Part shown: positions 22,704 to 34,289 of the stretch, one piece after another | How positions within the stretch are numbered: the stretch's first letter is position 1 | How the letters are laid out: every line of letters begins with the position of its first letter | NCBI RefSeq assembly: GCF_001039355.2 | Contig: NW_019774970.1 | Location: 340,725-404,724 of the forward strand | Length of the DNA stretch: 64,000 nt | Reading direction: 5' to 3' | Origin: Lingula anatina | Lineage: Eukaryota; Brachiopoda; Lingulata; Lingulida; Lingulidae | The notes under the pieces: generated by a model | What the model saw: the letters and a program-made list of their open reading frames with translations, nothing else | Told to the model about the DNA's origin: nothing | The model's database searches: none | Position numbers and translations under genes: made by a program

Positions 22704-23018
22704 CTGAAAACATGTCCCATATAGTTTTTGTCATACTCGCCAATTACTCGCTTATTCAGTTCTCCATAGCTATAGAGAGCAAGGAGTTATTATTTTTAAT
22801 TTCTTTTACAAAAAATGTTTTGGTATAGCATTTTACACATGTACATCACTGAATTATTGAATTATCATTGAATAAATTATATGTTTTTGGTTTGTGGCTT
22901 CTGATGCCTTTACTGTGATGTTTTACGATCAGAGCCGAATTTGAAATTATATTATCGTGTATAATGTGAACATCTCTTGTCAATTCGAGGACAGTAATTT
23001 TTCTCCTACAGTACTCAC

Positions 23019-23079
23019 CAAGTACGAAAGTTGTGTACACACATGAGATCCTCAGAATATGGCTGCCAGAAAAATATCC
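23019..23079 (-). CDS. Candidate exon, frame uncertain
   Basis: Very good splice signals (attcattttcag and cttg|gtgagt) bound 61 bp, with two open frames. Neither joins cleanly to the 22703 exon unless an internal acceptor there is used. It is listed because of the splice signals only. Confidence 0.25.
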
Positions 23080-25920
23080 CTGAAAATGAATAGAACTAGT
23101 GATTATTTTAGTGGATCTCTGATTCTCAGATCAAGTGTGGCTTTATAACTGAAAATGTCTACCACCAAAATCTCACTCAATAGTCTACGTTTATATTTCA
23201 CACGAATATGTGCCCCTACGGTCGTCAGACTATGGGACAGATAGATAGATAGATGCCCACTCTGGTTGTTAATCATTGGCAAACCGGCCAATCAGCGCAC
23301 AGTAGATTCTTACTCCTCCTCGTCATTTTAGGTAGAATCAGTGAGATATTTGGGTGCATTGACTAGTACTGGTAGGTAGGTTTCCATAGTGTTAGTATTA
23401 AGCTTACTCGTGGGACAAGACTGGTTAGTATTTGATCCCCAAAACTTTTGTCATTGTTGTCGATGGTTTGCTATAGGAATAATTCTGTTTCAACGACATA
23501 AATCACGCACATAAACATTACAGATGACATTACATTTTCCACTACTATGCCTGGGTTTTAATTGCTAATTAATGCGTGTTGTAACTTCTCTCTGCTTATG
23601 TAATTCGGCCTTAAAACATTTTAACGTATGGCAGAGCGTGTCAGTTGTCATGCCCTCCCCGTATCATCGTATTAATCAGCGGGTCAAATGATAAAACCAT
23701 ATAGCTGATCCTCTCTCTCCACTGCAGATAGGGCAGGTACTGAGTTCAAATTAATACCGTATTCGTTCAAAGTGCAATTCTTACGAAACAGTTTCTTGCA
23801 TATCTGTCTCATGTAGCTACTGATTAAGTCCGATGAGGCCATTGCTGTTTAAATTGCTGTACCCAGCTGATATAGAACCTTTTGCACTCATATGCAATTA
23901 AGAATACTGGCAGGGTTTATGATCATCAGAATACCGAAAATTAAGTTTCCAGTGCATCTTATTATCCAGCAATACACCTTCACTACACTACAACTAAACC
24001 AGAAAAAAAATCATAAAATGTACACGTTCATATTCCGTGTTGCTAAGCGTAAGTATAAGCTCTTGGAAGCAATTATCGGCGATTTCTATATTGAGGTAAG
24101 AAAACAAACGGTACAGGGCGGTACAGGACATCATCCCAGAGAAAGATCTTATTACGAAAATTGGCGGAAGTGATGAGAAGTGTATGACATTTAACTCCTT
24201 GCCGTCATTTTGGTTGTTTTTGTCTTGTTATGAACCCCTGATTACAAATTTTCATTCAACAAACAGGCATTGTTTTGCTTAAAGTAAATAGCGCAGGAAA
24301 TTCCTTTGGCTGAGGTCCATTTAAAAACTGGATGGGGCGGAGGTAAAAATTGCAGTATTCAATTTTGGATCATAAAGGTTACCCTGTGTTTTGTTATGAA
24401 AGCTGAATTTTCCCCAAGACTGAGCTGCATAATACGTAATACCTTGGTTTCTTTGTTTATTTAGTTTATTTGAAAAAAATAAAATATTGATTTTCAGTTT
24501 TGTCGTTATTTTGTATTTTATATAGAATTCTGAGCAGAAATTCTGCCTGATTTCAATTTAATTTATTGCATTGTGTGTCCAGCCACTTTAGACCCTGAAA
24601 ACTGTTTATGAGTGTTATCAACTCAAGACTCCATGTGCTAGCCGAACTAACTTATTTAAGATATCACTACGCAGAGTGATTAGGTTGTAGTGTGCGCTAG
24701 GGTTATAGGAATATGTATATACGCAGAACAAAGTAGTTCTATTTACAAAAACGACCTATTTGTTCTGCCTGTTGAGATATTAAATATAAAGTCGGTCGAG
24801 GTTTGTTTATACAAGCTCTTGTTGACACTTGTAATCGAAGTCAGCCAGCTGTGTGTTTGGAAATACTATTCATAGCCGCCTGACACAAAAGAGGGGATTT
24901 TTCTGACAGTATGTCAACATAATCACCTGATGTTGTGGTATCTTATGTAAACAGCATCAATTTTCAAACTGACATAAAAGGCGACAGAGCTGCTGAGCTT
25001 TAACTTCTATAGCCCTTCAGGTACGCACAATTTGCGTAAAATCCCAAAAGATACCTGGGATCACTTTATCGCTGCATATACTAGTACTTACATGTATGTC
25101 GAAAAGAACTAAGGGGAATGTGTAAAGGACAAGTGTAAGACCATGTATGGGGTGGAAACTGCACTAATAATAAAACAATGAAAATTATTGAGTTAGAGAT
25201 GCTACAATTTTCATTAGGAATAACATGGAGAATTAGAATAAGAAATGAGATAAGATAAGAGCTGGTGATTTACTAAACCAACAAAATACAAATGTATAAA
25301 ATCGGGAATATTTTGCCCTGTAATAGCACCATTGCTAAATAAAAGGTGGTGCAGGAGGTGAAAAGGGCGAGAAGGTTTGGTGAGAAAGCACTGAATGTCA
25401 GACATAGGGAAGAAACGAATGTACACGTAGGGTAAAATGCTGCCTATGAAATTACAAAGAAAGAAACAACGAGGTTGGTCAAAGAAAATATATATGGATA
25501 CTACCAAAAGGATATGTAGGAGGCAGTAGAGGAGAACCAAACACAGACCCAATGGGGGGGGGGGTCCGCTCTGATGACAAAAGTTGGGGATCGTGTTATG
25601 CCGAGCGTCCTTGTGTCTTCGAGCCCATGCGTCGGTGCAATAGTAATATCGACTATCTATCCTACGTGTAGAACATAAGAGTTAGAAAATTGAAACTTTG
25701 GAAATTGATAGACTTCACGTAAGAAATACACATGGGCAACATGACATTTTAATGCGCCTTGGGGTTGGGTTGTCACTTGGGTGGATAATTATTATACTTT
25801 TCACATTGTCATTTTAGCTGTCTCCACTTACACCATTAGAGTGAGGCAGTTAAAACGTTTGGGATCAATTGACGTATCATCAGATACGTGGATTAGCCTC
25901 TTCAAAAATTATGTGCGCGT
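23080..25920. other. Long non-coding stretch
   Basis: No supported gene. The longest plus frame (23892-24173, 93 codons) is AT-driven and lacks a recognisable domain, and the 112-codon minus frame at 25214-25552 is low-complexity hydrophobic. A G10 run is at 25555. Confidence 0.45.
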
Positions 25921-26088
25921 GGGGGGGGGGGGGGGGGGGGGCGCCCCCTGGGGGGGTGGTTTTTTTTTCAAAAATCCGTTTTTTTGTTGCCCTTTTGTTA
26001 GCCTTTTTTTTATTTTTTTTTTTTTTTTTTTTTNNNNNNNNNNNNNNNNNNNNNNNAAAAAAAAAAAAAAAAAAAAATGAAAATAAAA

Positions 26089-26139
<51 letters not shown>

Positions 26140-26140
26140 G
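25921..26140. repeat. Low-complexity block with an assembly gap
   Basis: A G20 run, then T-rich sequence, 23 Ns (26034-26056), an A23 run and a (TAA)n microsatellite (26088-26138). A homopolymer T run before the gap and an A run after it suggest a mis-joined or inverted read end rather than real sequence. Confidence 0.9.
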
Positions 26141-26603
26141 TATCTTATTTATATTAATTAGGAATAAGGCCCAGATAATGTCAAAACATAAACCATAAAA
26201 ATACCATACCGAGTACAAAAGCCTAGAATAAAACTAAATTTTAGTCAAAAAGTACCCTATACCTGGCGTTGACTTTCTCTGTTCAGTGTTGAGCGAAGTC
26301 CAAGTCCATATGTACCTTTAGCAGTGCTGCACGACCATCGCTTTATTTGAACCGTGTTCATTAATAAACACTGTTAAGTACATTTATACAATGTTTTTTT
26401 CAACAAAATGAAACAATATCTAACCTAAGGCAAATAAAACTTATTGTTAAAGGGATCATGCAGAAACAACGTATCGCTCGGACGTTGTGGACCAGCCCAC
26501 TGGTTTAATGACTCATATTTCCAGCTAAAGATCGATGATGCCGACCTCAGATTATTTCTTAGGTGGAATACTTTATTTATTTGCCCTCCTATATGTGATA
26601 CAT

Positions 26604-26645
<42 letters not shown>

Positions 26646-28534
26646 GGGGGGGGGGGGGGTAAGATGGCTAAACATTATATTGAACGGCTGGACGGTTCGC
26701 TGGGAAAAGCTTTGCCAGGAACGGTATATTTATTTAACTAGGGGCTTACTGACACAATCTTTGGGTACTTATGCAGATTGTGCCTGCTTGTATCGATCTG
26801 AATCCTGAATAACGGTGCGGTACTGTCGATCGAGGTGGTTTACGGCAGTTATCCTGAGTTGTCAAAAAATAATCTGAAAAACAGTTGATCATTGTAGTAT
26901 TATTACGTCTTATTGTTATCCACTTCGTGATATCCACGGTCAGCTTAATGATGAAGCTTCTAGGTCTGCTGGAGCTGCATCTTAAATATAACGCACAGGT
27001 AAAATTTTACCTGAGATAATATCGCAAACGAGAGTGCGTTCGATGCACTCAAGACAAAGGCTACCTGAAAGTTAAAGGGCACTTCACCTTCCAGTTTAGA
27101 GGTAAAATAAATGTCAGTTAGATGGACTATTAAGATAGGGCTTCTGTAACTAGTACATGCATTGTTTATATTAGTTCTGTGAAAGCAAACCAGAAGTGGT
27201 TTCAGAACAATGGCGCGTTTACAATTGATACAAATGATTTGTACATTCAGGTGACGTTAGTTTACAATCGAGGGGGATTTCCGTAGGCAGTCAGCCAACA
27301 TTATTTGAAATTAGAAAACACACCACCGTTGATTGTGTCGACGATGAAAAAGTCCCTCATTGAACAGCTGGCGCGGAGACAAAACACACATTGCGTTGGT
27401 CGCTGTAACTAGTTGCAGATCAACTTAAGCGTCAAATCCCATCAAAGTAGGTCTCACTGTTAACTTTAGATCCATGTATTGACATGAGATTTTAACAATC
27501 TGACAAAGTACAAGCAAAGGAATCACATAAACACAGGGGTACTTTGAGGAAAATGGGAGATTTAATCCATACAGAAAAACATTTTCTTTTACTACTGAAA
27601 GTCTACATTTTAACATTTAAATCCTTCACCGATTAACCTTTTGCCCCATCACTGTTCTAATTGCTCCATTTTATCAAAGATGTCCTTAGCGTTTGTCTGA
27701 CCCTTCATACTGTGGGTTGAAACATGTACTGGTATATGTTTCTTCTTTGTCACGTAACATACTTTTTTCGCATTTTCATTCTATATGCAATATTTCTGTG
27801 AAACAGACATAAACTGAATCTCAGTACACATTTTTTAACAATTTGATCCCTTTTTTATTCAACCAAACCAAATCCATGGTATAATTAGAGAGTTTAAAAC
27901 TGTTAGTTATAAACACTATCACTTTCGTTTTAAAACAAAATATACGGAAAAGAATCCCTGTCAATGGAAGATAGTGTTTCGGGAATTCCGGGGCCCACAG
28001 GTTTTGTAGCTCTAGATCTGATATAGCAGTCTGACAATGTGGGAATTCCCAATCCTACACCAAAGGATGCAGTTTTCCACACAGATAAAATGGCGAATGT
28101 AACACTATTTTAACATAGCTCTTAAAAAGGTCAATATTAGTGTGTATAAGTGTAACATGGGTACCTTACCAGGTTAATCAACACAGGGGACAAGTGCACT
28201 GAACTAACCTACAACTTTAAGAGACGACAGCGCTGAATCGTAATATGCTTACCTTGTTACTGACTGCGATAAATGGCGGTTTTTAATGGCGGCTAAGTAT
28301 TGATTGTGTTGACCAGGAAAAAGTCCCTTAGCGTTCACGTACAAATAATACACTGTAGTAGGCTTGTTAGGTCAAAAGCTGCATCTTATAGTACAAATGT
28401 CTAACTTGGCATGAATGTTTCTTGGAGCAATTTTTTTTTATCCATAGAGACACGCTCTATAGATGCATACATTGGCATAATCATTATAAATTATGCAAAT
28501 TAGGAGCCAAAATATAAACATTTCATATTTCATC
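26141..28534. other. Non-coding stretch with minor repeats
   Basis: It contains a repeat shared with 49010-49092 (26476-26560, tcggaygttgtggaycagcc), a (GA)n tract with a G14 run (26612-26660), and a short direct repeat near 27325 and 28300 (ttgattgtgt...aaaaagtccct). No gene is supported. Confidence 0.5.
26476..26560. repeat. Dispersed repeat, inverted copy at 49010-49092
   Basis: tcggacgttgtggaccagcc and cccactggtt match the minus strand of 49010-49092. The minus-strand copy is in a 62-codon frame (48924-49112) starting with a SDVVDQPTG-like peptide, which is also readable here before a stop. Confidence 0.55.
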
Positions 28535-28690
28535 ATAGTCTGGATGACTGGTGCTAAAAATTGGCTCAATTGCTCAAAATGTGGAAAAAGCACCAAACTT
28601 GGCAAAAATGTTCTTTGACCTATGCTCATCATTTTCAAGGGCAGTGCCCAAAAAAACAAAGCGTTGCCTAGCAACCGTTGCTAGGGAAAG
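28535..28690. repeat. Left inverted-repeat arm with X-box-like motifs
   Basis: This pairs with 34290-34443: the outer 20 bp (28535-28554) are identical to the reverse complement of 34424-34443. Other shared blocks are tggaaaaagca and aacttggca. GTTGCCTAGCAAC at 28663-28675 is followed by gttgctaggg, forming a palindrome. Confidence 0.8.
28663..28675. promoter_or_regulatory. RFX X-box-like palindrome
   Basis: GTTGCCTAGCAAC fits the X-box consensus bound by RFX winged-helix factors (GTTRCC followed by GGYAAC-type half sites). The identical site is at 34299. Whether RFX binds here is inference. Confidence 0.4.
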
Positions 28691-29088
28691 GAATTACCAC
28701 AGTAACAAGCTAATTTAACATTTCAAGTCAAGTTTAAATGATTTAGAAAGGCTGATGATAATGTTTCAGGACATCACAACTATAACTAGACTATTTTAAG
28801 GTTATAAAACCCCAAAAAAAGCCTTAGCAACAGTTCCTAGTGGTTATTTTACCCTAGCAACGAGCCTTAAAAGTTGTGTAAGTCTTTTTATTGAGGCAAA
28901 TCTGTGCAACTGGCTAAGAACTATATCACTGAGCAAGATTTTAAAGCCAGTAGTTATAACTTTTGTGGTGAATTTATTCACATCTGATCATAACATTGCT
29001 GTTGATACTTAAAGGCAGCATATTCAACGTAAGTAAACAGTCATTTTCAAGTTTTTTATCACCTTTTGTCATGGCCCTTTGTTTCAGT

Positions 29089-31371
29089 TTAAGTGTTGTC
29101 ACAGTCTCCCTTGCATGTACAATATACAGTGCATTTTAAGAGTGCCCTCACACATTTACAGTCTCTACATCTGCCCCTACATGAACACTTCAGCAACTCT
29201 GGGCAGGACTCTCTAGCTGCTGGCAAATGTGTCCACAAAGGCGTCCATTGTTCTGGACAAGTCCAACCCCAGTCAGCAGGAGATGGTATTTGACGATATG
29301 GCACAGTAGTATTAGCCCAGATATGTCCACCTTGCAAGACTGCTCTTCTTATGTGTTGCTGTAGAGCAGCCTTAGTGGGAGGCAGAGATGACATCTGACG
29401 ACCTTTTTGTGTGAATAAAAGCTTTCGAACTTCATTGATGGAGGTGCATGTTGTTGTCCTGTCATAGAGCAGTATAGTGAAATACTCTAATGAAGTTTCT
29501 GTTCCTTTAGATATTTGCTGTGGTGAATTATGCAGCTCATGGAAGGTTGCAGTGAATTCATCATGTGTTTCCCAAACTTTCCATGCAGTTTTCTTTCCCA
29601 CTTGGGCAAACTGGGATACAGTGTCACAGCCTGTAAAAGCATGAAACACTGGAAGTGCCACCGATTTTTGTGGACCAAGTGATGCACATATCTCATGAGC
29701 AGGGATGTAGCGGAAGTTCCTCCCGGTGCCAAATGCAATCCAAAGTTCCGCTCTCCCTAGCTGTGGAAGAACAGCTACTGCAAGCACAACTACGTCGGTA
29801 TCTACTGTTCGAACGAGGATCTTTTGAAAGCCCTGTCTGATGGCATCTGCAACATGAACCATAATTCTGGAATCTGCTTCCTCATGATTGCAGGGAGCTA
29901 AGTTAGTTATGTCTCGAGCAGGGACACAGAGTGCAGTGTCACTATTGGTTACAACCAGAGACTTCTCTGCAGTTGCACTTGCTATAAGTTCACTGCCAAG
30001 GAGATTAAACAATTCTGTCTTGTTGTCGTTCAAGCGAAGGAACTCTTGCCAGTTCCTTGGTATGGGACTAGACAACTCTACACGTCTCCGTTGAGTAGGT
30101 CCTATACAACGCTTTTCTCTGGTTTGTGCTTTAAGACTGTTGTCAAAGTACTGGTCCCACACAATGTCTACTCTTTGAACCTGATTTTGTTCGTTTTTGA
30201 TGTGAGGAACAAACACTTTTGCAGAGTAGTCACCAAATGTCTTACACCCACCAGGTTTGAGAATGTTGACGAGTACCGCACCATCCATGATGCTCACATC
30301 AGTTCTTGGCCTTACATTAGATGTAGACTCCACGTGCCTCTCAAGACAATCCGTAAGGTGAGACTTCTGTAGTGGCAAACGAAGCTGCCCGTAGGAAGAT
30401 AGAGATGGTGGAAATGGGTGGTTTTCATGGCTAAAAAAGTTGTCCAAGTCACCATTTCTTGTCTGGCATGCAATGTACAGCCTCGCAAAGAGAGGAGATT
30501 CACTTTGGAGAAGGTTGGCCTTTAAACTTGCCTTATTGGAACGTTGCGCTTGTTTGTTGAACAGTACTACCTTGTTTCTAACGATGGAAGCTGTTATTGG
30601 CTTGATATTTGTCTGAAGACGCTCCTTTACAAAGTCTGCATACTGCCCTTGACCTTTTGATTGTATGGATGTGAGGCACTCAACTGATTCTTTATCCATG
30701 ATGTCCCTTGAGTGAAGTCTGAGAATGTCTGAACTCTTCTCCTCAAATGGGTTTCCCATGTTGTCTATCACATCCACCAGTGAATTAAGTTGTTTGGCAA
30801 AAATTCTCTGGGTGGCATCCGTTTGCTCATGGTGGTTTGTTTGGCTCGCACTCTCCCTTTTTCCTACAATGGAAGCTTCAAACTCAGAAATTATGCGAAT
30901 GAGCTCTGGCCCAGCTACAGCCCATCGCAAAAGAGAATCAGCATCCTGTGTAAGTCCAATAACTCCACCTTCATCTTTCATCACCCCATTATTTTGCTCG
31001 TGGCCATGGTCAACGGCAATCAAGGAGAATTTTCTCTGAGACTTGGCCAAAACGAATTTGCCATTCCGGAATTCTTGAGCAACATCAGGGTGGGATGCAT
31101 CGAGGCTGCACATATCTCTCACATGAACAGACATCCAACGGGCATAGTGAGTGTGGTTTAAACTGAAAAACCAAGGTGTCAACTTGGTTAATGTATCTAT
31201 GTACAAATTAAAGTCTCCTATACGCAAAGAACGCACAAATACCAACATTAGCAGCTCCAATTCAAGTGTTGTATACCAGTATAGGAACTGAGGATGCTTT
31301 TCCTTTCTTCGCATACACCAGCAGCTAAAACTCTCTGGGGGAACCCTGAGGGAGGCTTTCCTGATACACAT
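29089..31371 (-). CDS. Mobile-element protein, C-terminal part: FEN1/XPG-like nuclease domain and CXC cluster
   Basis: 760 codons, overlapping the upstream frame by 47 bp in +1. After a conserved N-terminal block (VDHGHEQNN at 121-129) the motifs of a FEN1/XPG-type nuclease appear in family order: VSIMDGAVLVN (359-369, first Asp), VDIVWDQYFDNSLKAQTREK (401-420, like the VFDG...K...KR element), NHEEADSRI (495-503, like EAEA), VRTVDTDVV (520-528, like TEDMD), and FTGCDTVSQFAQVGKKTAW (579-597, like GCDY plus helix-hairpin-helix). The C-terminus (728-757) is Cys-rich, LKCSCRGRCRDCKC...CTVYCTCKGDC, like a tesmin/TSO1 CXC DNA-binding repeat. Function is inferred: structure-specific DNA cleavage by a DNA-bound protein. 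The Met at 31371 is probably not a real start. Confidence 0.7.
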   Translation of the reverse strand: MCIRKASLRVPPESFSCWCMRRKEKHPQFLYWYTTLELELLMLVFVRSLRIGDFNLYIDTLTKLTPWFFSLNHTHYARWMSVHVRDMCSLDASHPDVAQEFRNGKFVLAKSQRKFSLIAVDHGHEQNNGVMKDEGGVIGLTQDADSLLRWAVAGPELIRIISEFEASIVGKRESASQTNHHEQTDATQRIFAKQLNSLVDVIDNMGNPFEEKSSDILRLHSRDIMDKESVECLTSIQSKGQGQYADFVKERLQTNIKPITASIVRNKVVLFNKQAQRSNKASLKANLLQSESPLFARLYIACQTRNGDLDNFFSHENHPFPPSLSSYGQLRLPLQKSHLTDCLERHVESTSNVRPRTDVSIMDGAVLVNILKPGGCKTFGDYSAKVFVPHIKNEQNQVQRVDIVWDQYFDNSLKAQTREKRCIGPTQRRRVELSSPIPRNWQEFLRLNDNKTELFNLLGSELIASATAEKSLVVTNSDTALCVPARDITNLAPCNHEEADSRIMVHVADAIRQGFQKILVRTVDTDVVVLAVAVLPQLGRAELWIAFGTGRNFRYIPAHEICASLGPQKSVALPVFHAFTGCDTVSQFAQVGKKTAWKVWETHDEFTATFHELHNSPQQISKGTETSLEYFTILLYDRTTTCTSINEVRKLLFTQKGRQMSSLPPTKAALQQHIRRAVLQGGHIWANTTVPYRQIPSPADWGWTCPEQWTPLWTHLPAARESCPELLKCSCRGRCRDCKCVRALLKCTVYCTCKGDCDNT

Positions 31372-33649
31372 TGTATGCTTTCATCAGGAGAATATGCAAT
31401 GCACAGGCAGTAATTTGATGGGCATGTCGGGTACGGGTGACATGAGATGCTGTCAGGAATGAATCAGCAATTCCAGGAGTTGCAATTTCCGCTTCTTGTA
31501 GAGCTTCCACCCAGCCACTTCCCTCCAACCAATGGCCCAAGAGTTTGTTGGCGGCCATTTCTGTGTGAAGCCCCCCAAGAAGCAGTACAAACTTGTCCTC
31601 GCCATACATATTGTCCAAGGACCATTGCAGCTGCTTCATTTTGGCAAAGAGAGGTTGGTCAACTGTTATCACTGGGGTCTGACCAGGGTTGGCATATTGG
31701 ACAGCGCCCAAAATAACATCAAAGCAGTGACGCAACATTGAAGGAGAACTTGCTTCTTCAGCAAAGAGGGGCAGCATTGCATTTATGGAAGGCAAGCTCA
31801 AGATATCTGGTTCTGGTAAAAGACTGGCATGATATGCTGCCCAAGATATGTTGGACTCGGATGATATTTCATCTTTATGCAGGTTCTCAACATGCCTTAG
31901 CCAGTCATATTCTTTCTGCATCTCCTTACTCAGATTGTCACAGGATGAAGTCATGTTTCCAACAGTAAGAGGAGCATAAACATCACTTGAAGGTAGACCT
32001 GTAGGCTTTATCTCACTATAAGATATTGGCAAGTCCTTCAACTTCCTCTGCCCTTTCTGAGGTGTTATATGGTGGTAGATACCACTTCCATTGTCATTGC
32101 TTATGGTGTCCTCTGTGGTTACATTCTGAAACAAGGATATGCTTGTGCCATGAAATGAATCTGTGGAGGTTGCTGAGCTCGGATTATGATCAATATTGTC
32201 AGCCGCTGCTGTGATAAACCGTCGCTTCAAAATTTGAGGAGGACAGACTGTGCCTATCTGGTGATAATACTCACAGACATTATTCCCCAATGATGTCATT
32301 ATATCCATGATACGATCATATGAGACTGATATGCCAAGAGTGTAAAGACTATTGACTAACTTCTTTTCCCTGGTTAAAGCATGAGCCTTAAGCCCCAAAT
32401 AGACCGGCAGTGGTGTCTCCCGATCTTTGCTGTGGTAAATCTGTGGTACTGGCCCATACTCCTTACGACGTCTCTTAAGGCAGTTGGACATGAGCAGTTG
32501 CGCAATTGTGAGAACTGGTTGACTGAGGCATCTGTTACTCGTCTGGTCCTTGATATTTGACCCATTGATAAGCATACTGACTAGTGTTAGAAGTGACTGA
32601 GGCACAGATTCCATTTGGCTGGTCTGGTTAAATGAACCAGAGAAAGCTGTCTTTTGCGCAAACATGTCATGTCGGATTGTGTTGGCTATCTGCGTCATCA
32701 TGACACTCTGCTCATCTTGATCAGTCTGAAATCCTTGGCGAAGAGCAGCACCAATATCATCCTCATAAGCCAGGAACACATCTCTCCCTTCCTTGAAAGC
32801 TTTCATACCAGGGAGATGCATGACAATTCGGTCTTTTAGGTGTGTGCTATTTACTAGTGAAGGTACAGTCACGCCAAGCTGTTCAAGCCTCTTGGAATAT
32901 AGTTTTGTAAGATCAGCAAGTTTAAATGCTTTAACATCCTCATCTTGTCTCTTTTCCTCAATTATGTAGGTTATCAACTCTGCTAACGCAACGCCATTGC
33001 ACATTTGCTCACTTGAGGTATCAGGGTCCTGTGGAATACGTGCAGCCCTTTTATACAAATCGGTGAGGCATCCTCTATGATGCTTTGCTTCAAGGGCTAT
33101 CAGATCAGGTCCAGCAGCTAACTTTGCCAAGAGATTTTCATCTTGGAGCTTTTGTGCACACATACGCACGCGGGAATCTACTTGAAATGTTGAGACTTCA
33201 TGAAGGTTGTCTGTCTTTGTTTCTGGTTTGGAACAAAAGAAACATACGGAATTTGTACTATTTGCAGGCATATGGATATCTGTTTCTTCTACACTACTTC
33301 TGGTGAACATCATTTTTGAAGTAGTTGCCCCATCGTCATCGGCATCAGATTTCTGTTTTCTTTTCTTGACACGGTCCAATTTGCTTGAACTAAACTTTAA
33401 GCCACATGATTTATGCCACTTTGCATTTTGTTCATGAAAAGTGACTTCTATACCATTTCCGCTATTTAATCGACTGATATCTATTTGAACTGGCATGCAA
33501 TTTAGTTCACTAAATTTAGAAATGTTCTCAGCTATGGTTTTATAGCTTGCAGCAGTGGGCCTTATCAATTTTGCTCTGGCATCGTCTTGACAAAGAGCGC
33601 ATTTAGACCAGTCAGTTGTCTGGGTAGGGGCAGTTGAAGGGCTTGCCAT
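31325..33649 (-). CDS. Mobile-element protein, N-terminal part: double CxxC/HxxxC zinc motifs
   Basis: 774 codons, intron-less, starting MASPSTAPTQTTDW. Two similar zinc-binding units are visible: CALC at residues 17-20 with KWHKSCGLKF (77-86), and VCFFCSK near 135 with HHRGCLTDLYKRA near 195. The C-terminal third has a conserved-looking block with VITVDQPLFAKM, VLLLGGLHTEMA and SHVTRTRHAHQITA. The frame ends in PQGSPREF while the next frame (31371-29089) continues the homologous protein. The shift falls in or near a CCCCC run at about 31340, so this is the N-terminal half of one protein of about 1,520 residues. From memory, single-frame relatives are many and unnamed in marine invertebrate genomes; I could not check this. 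Confidence 0.75.
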   Translation of the reverse strand: MASPSTAPTQTTDWSKCALCQDDARAKLIRPTAASYKTIAENISKFSELNCMPVQIDISRLNSGNGIEVTFHEQNAKWHKSCGLKFSSSKLDRVKKRKQKSDADDDGATTSKMMFTRSSVEETDIHMPANSTNSVCFFCSKPETKTDNLHEVSTFQVDSRVRMCAQKLQDENLLAKLAAGPDLIALEAKHHRGCLTDLYKRAARIPQDPDTSSEQMCNGVALAELITYIIEEKRQDEDVKAFKLADLTKLYSKRLEQLGVTVPSLVNSTHLKDRIVMHLPGMKAFKEGRDVFLAYEDDIGAALRQGFQTDQDEQSVMMTQIANTIRHDMFAQKTAFSGSFNQTSQMESVPQSLLTLVSMLINGSNIKDQTSNRCLSQPVLTIAQLLMSNCLKRRRKEYGPVPQIYHSKDRETPLPVYLGLKAHALTREKKLVNSLYTLGISVSYDRIMDIMTSLGNNVCEYYHQIGTVCPPQILKRRFITAAADNIDHNPSSATSTDSFHGTSISLFQNVTTEDTISNDNGSGIYHHITPQKGQRKLKDLPISYSEIKPTGLPSSDVYAPLTVGNMTSSCDNLSKEMQKEYDWLRHVENLHKDEISSESNISWAAYHASLLPEPDILSLPSINAMLPLFAEEASSPSMLRHCFDVILGAVQYANPGQTPVITVDQPLFAKMKQLQWSLDNMYGEDKFVLLLGGLHTEMAANKLLGHWLEGSGWVEALQEAEIATPGIADSFLTASHVTRTRHAHQITACALHILLMKAYNVYQESLPQGSPREF

Positions 33650-34289
33650 TTTAATCTTGCTTGTATAAGCCGTATACTAACACTAAATACTATCTACACT
33701 ATACTATCCACCACCACTCATCTGTCTCTGGCCCTATAAAGAAGCAAAAACAAAGCTGAATGAGTAAATGAGTTTATATGTACATAAAGGGCTTGTTCAG
33801 AACCAATGTGATCCACGGATAAACTGATCCACAAATGAAATATAGCCTTCTCTTGAAAATGTGTTCCCCGCTTCCCTTGTGCGCTGTCTTTGCAGGGGCA
33901 GAGCAATTAGATTTCGGCATACATTCAAGTGGCTTTCACTGTATTTGATCCGTGGCCTAGTAAGTGCACAGATCAGCTTTGGTTCTGAACAAGCCTTAAG
34001 AGCCTTGTGTACTTACACAACTGCTCCAGAATGATGCTAGTATGACAATATGAATAGAGATGTTAACATACACGTTAAAAACAACATGAAACCATACTTT
34101 TGCACTGGTTGCTAGGGAAATATGTTGTTTTTTACCGGTTGCTAGGGAAAATGGTGTCAAGTAACCAAGAAAACCGGTTGAAATTGCCCCAGATGGGTGT
34201 AGACATGAGGATTGGCATGTTAGGCATAACAATATAGGAGCAAATGCCATATAATTTGGTATCTGACTACCGAATATGCTGATTTCTAT
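33650..34289. other. 5' region of the nuclease element
   Basis: This lies between the start codon and the right inverted repeat. It should hold the element's promoter; I see no clear TATA box. gttgctaggga motifs are at about 34109 and 34139. Confidence 0.4.

Noticed and set aside
29093-33437. Many plus-strand frames of 60-123 codons
   Set aside because: All are antisense shadows of the minus-strand nuclease protein.
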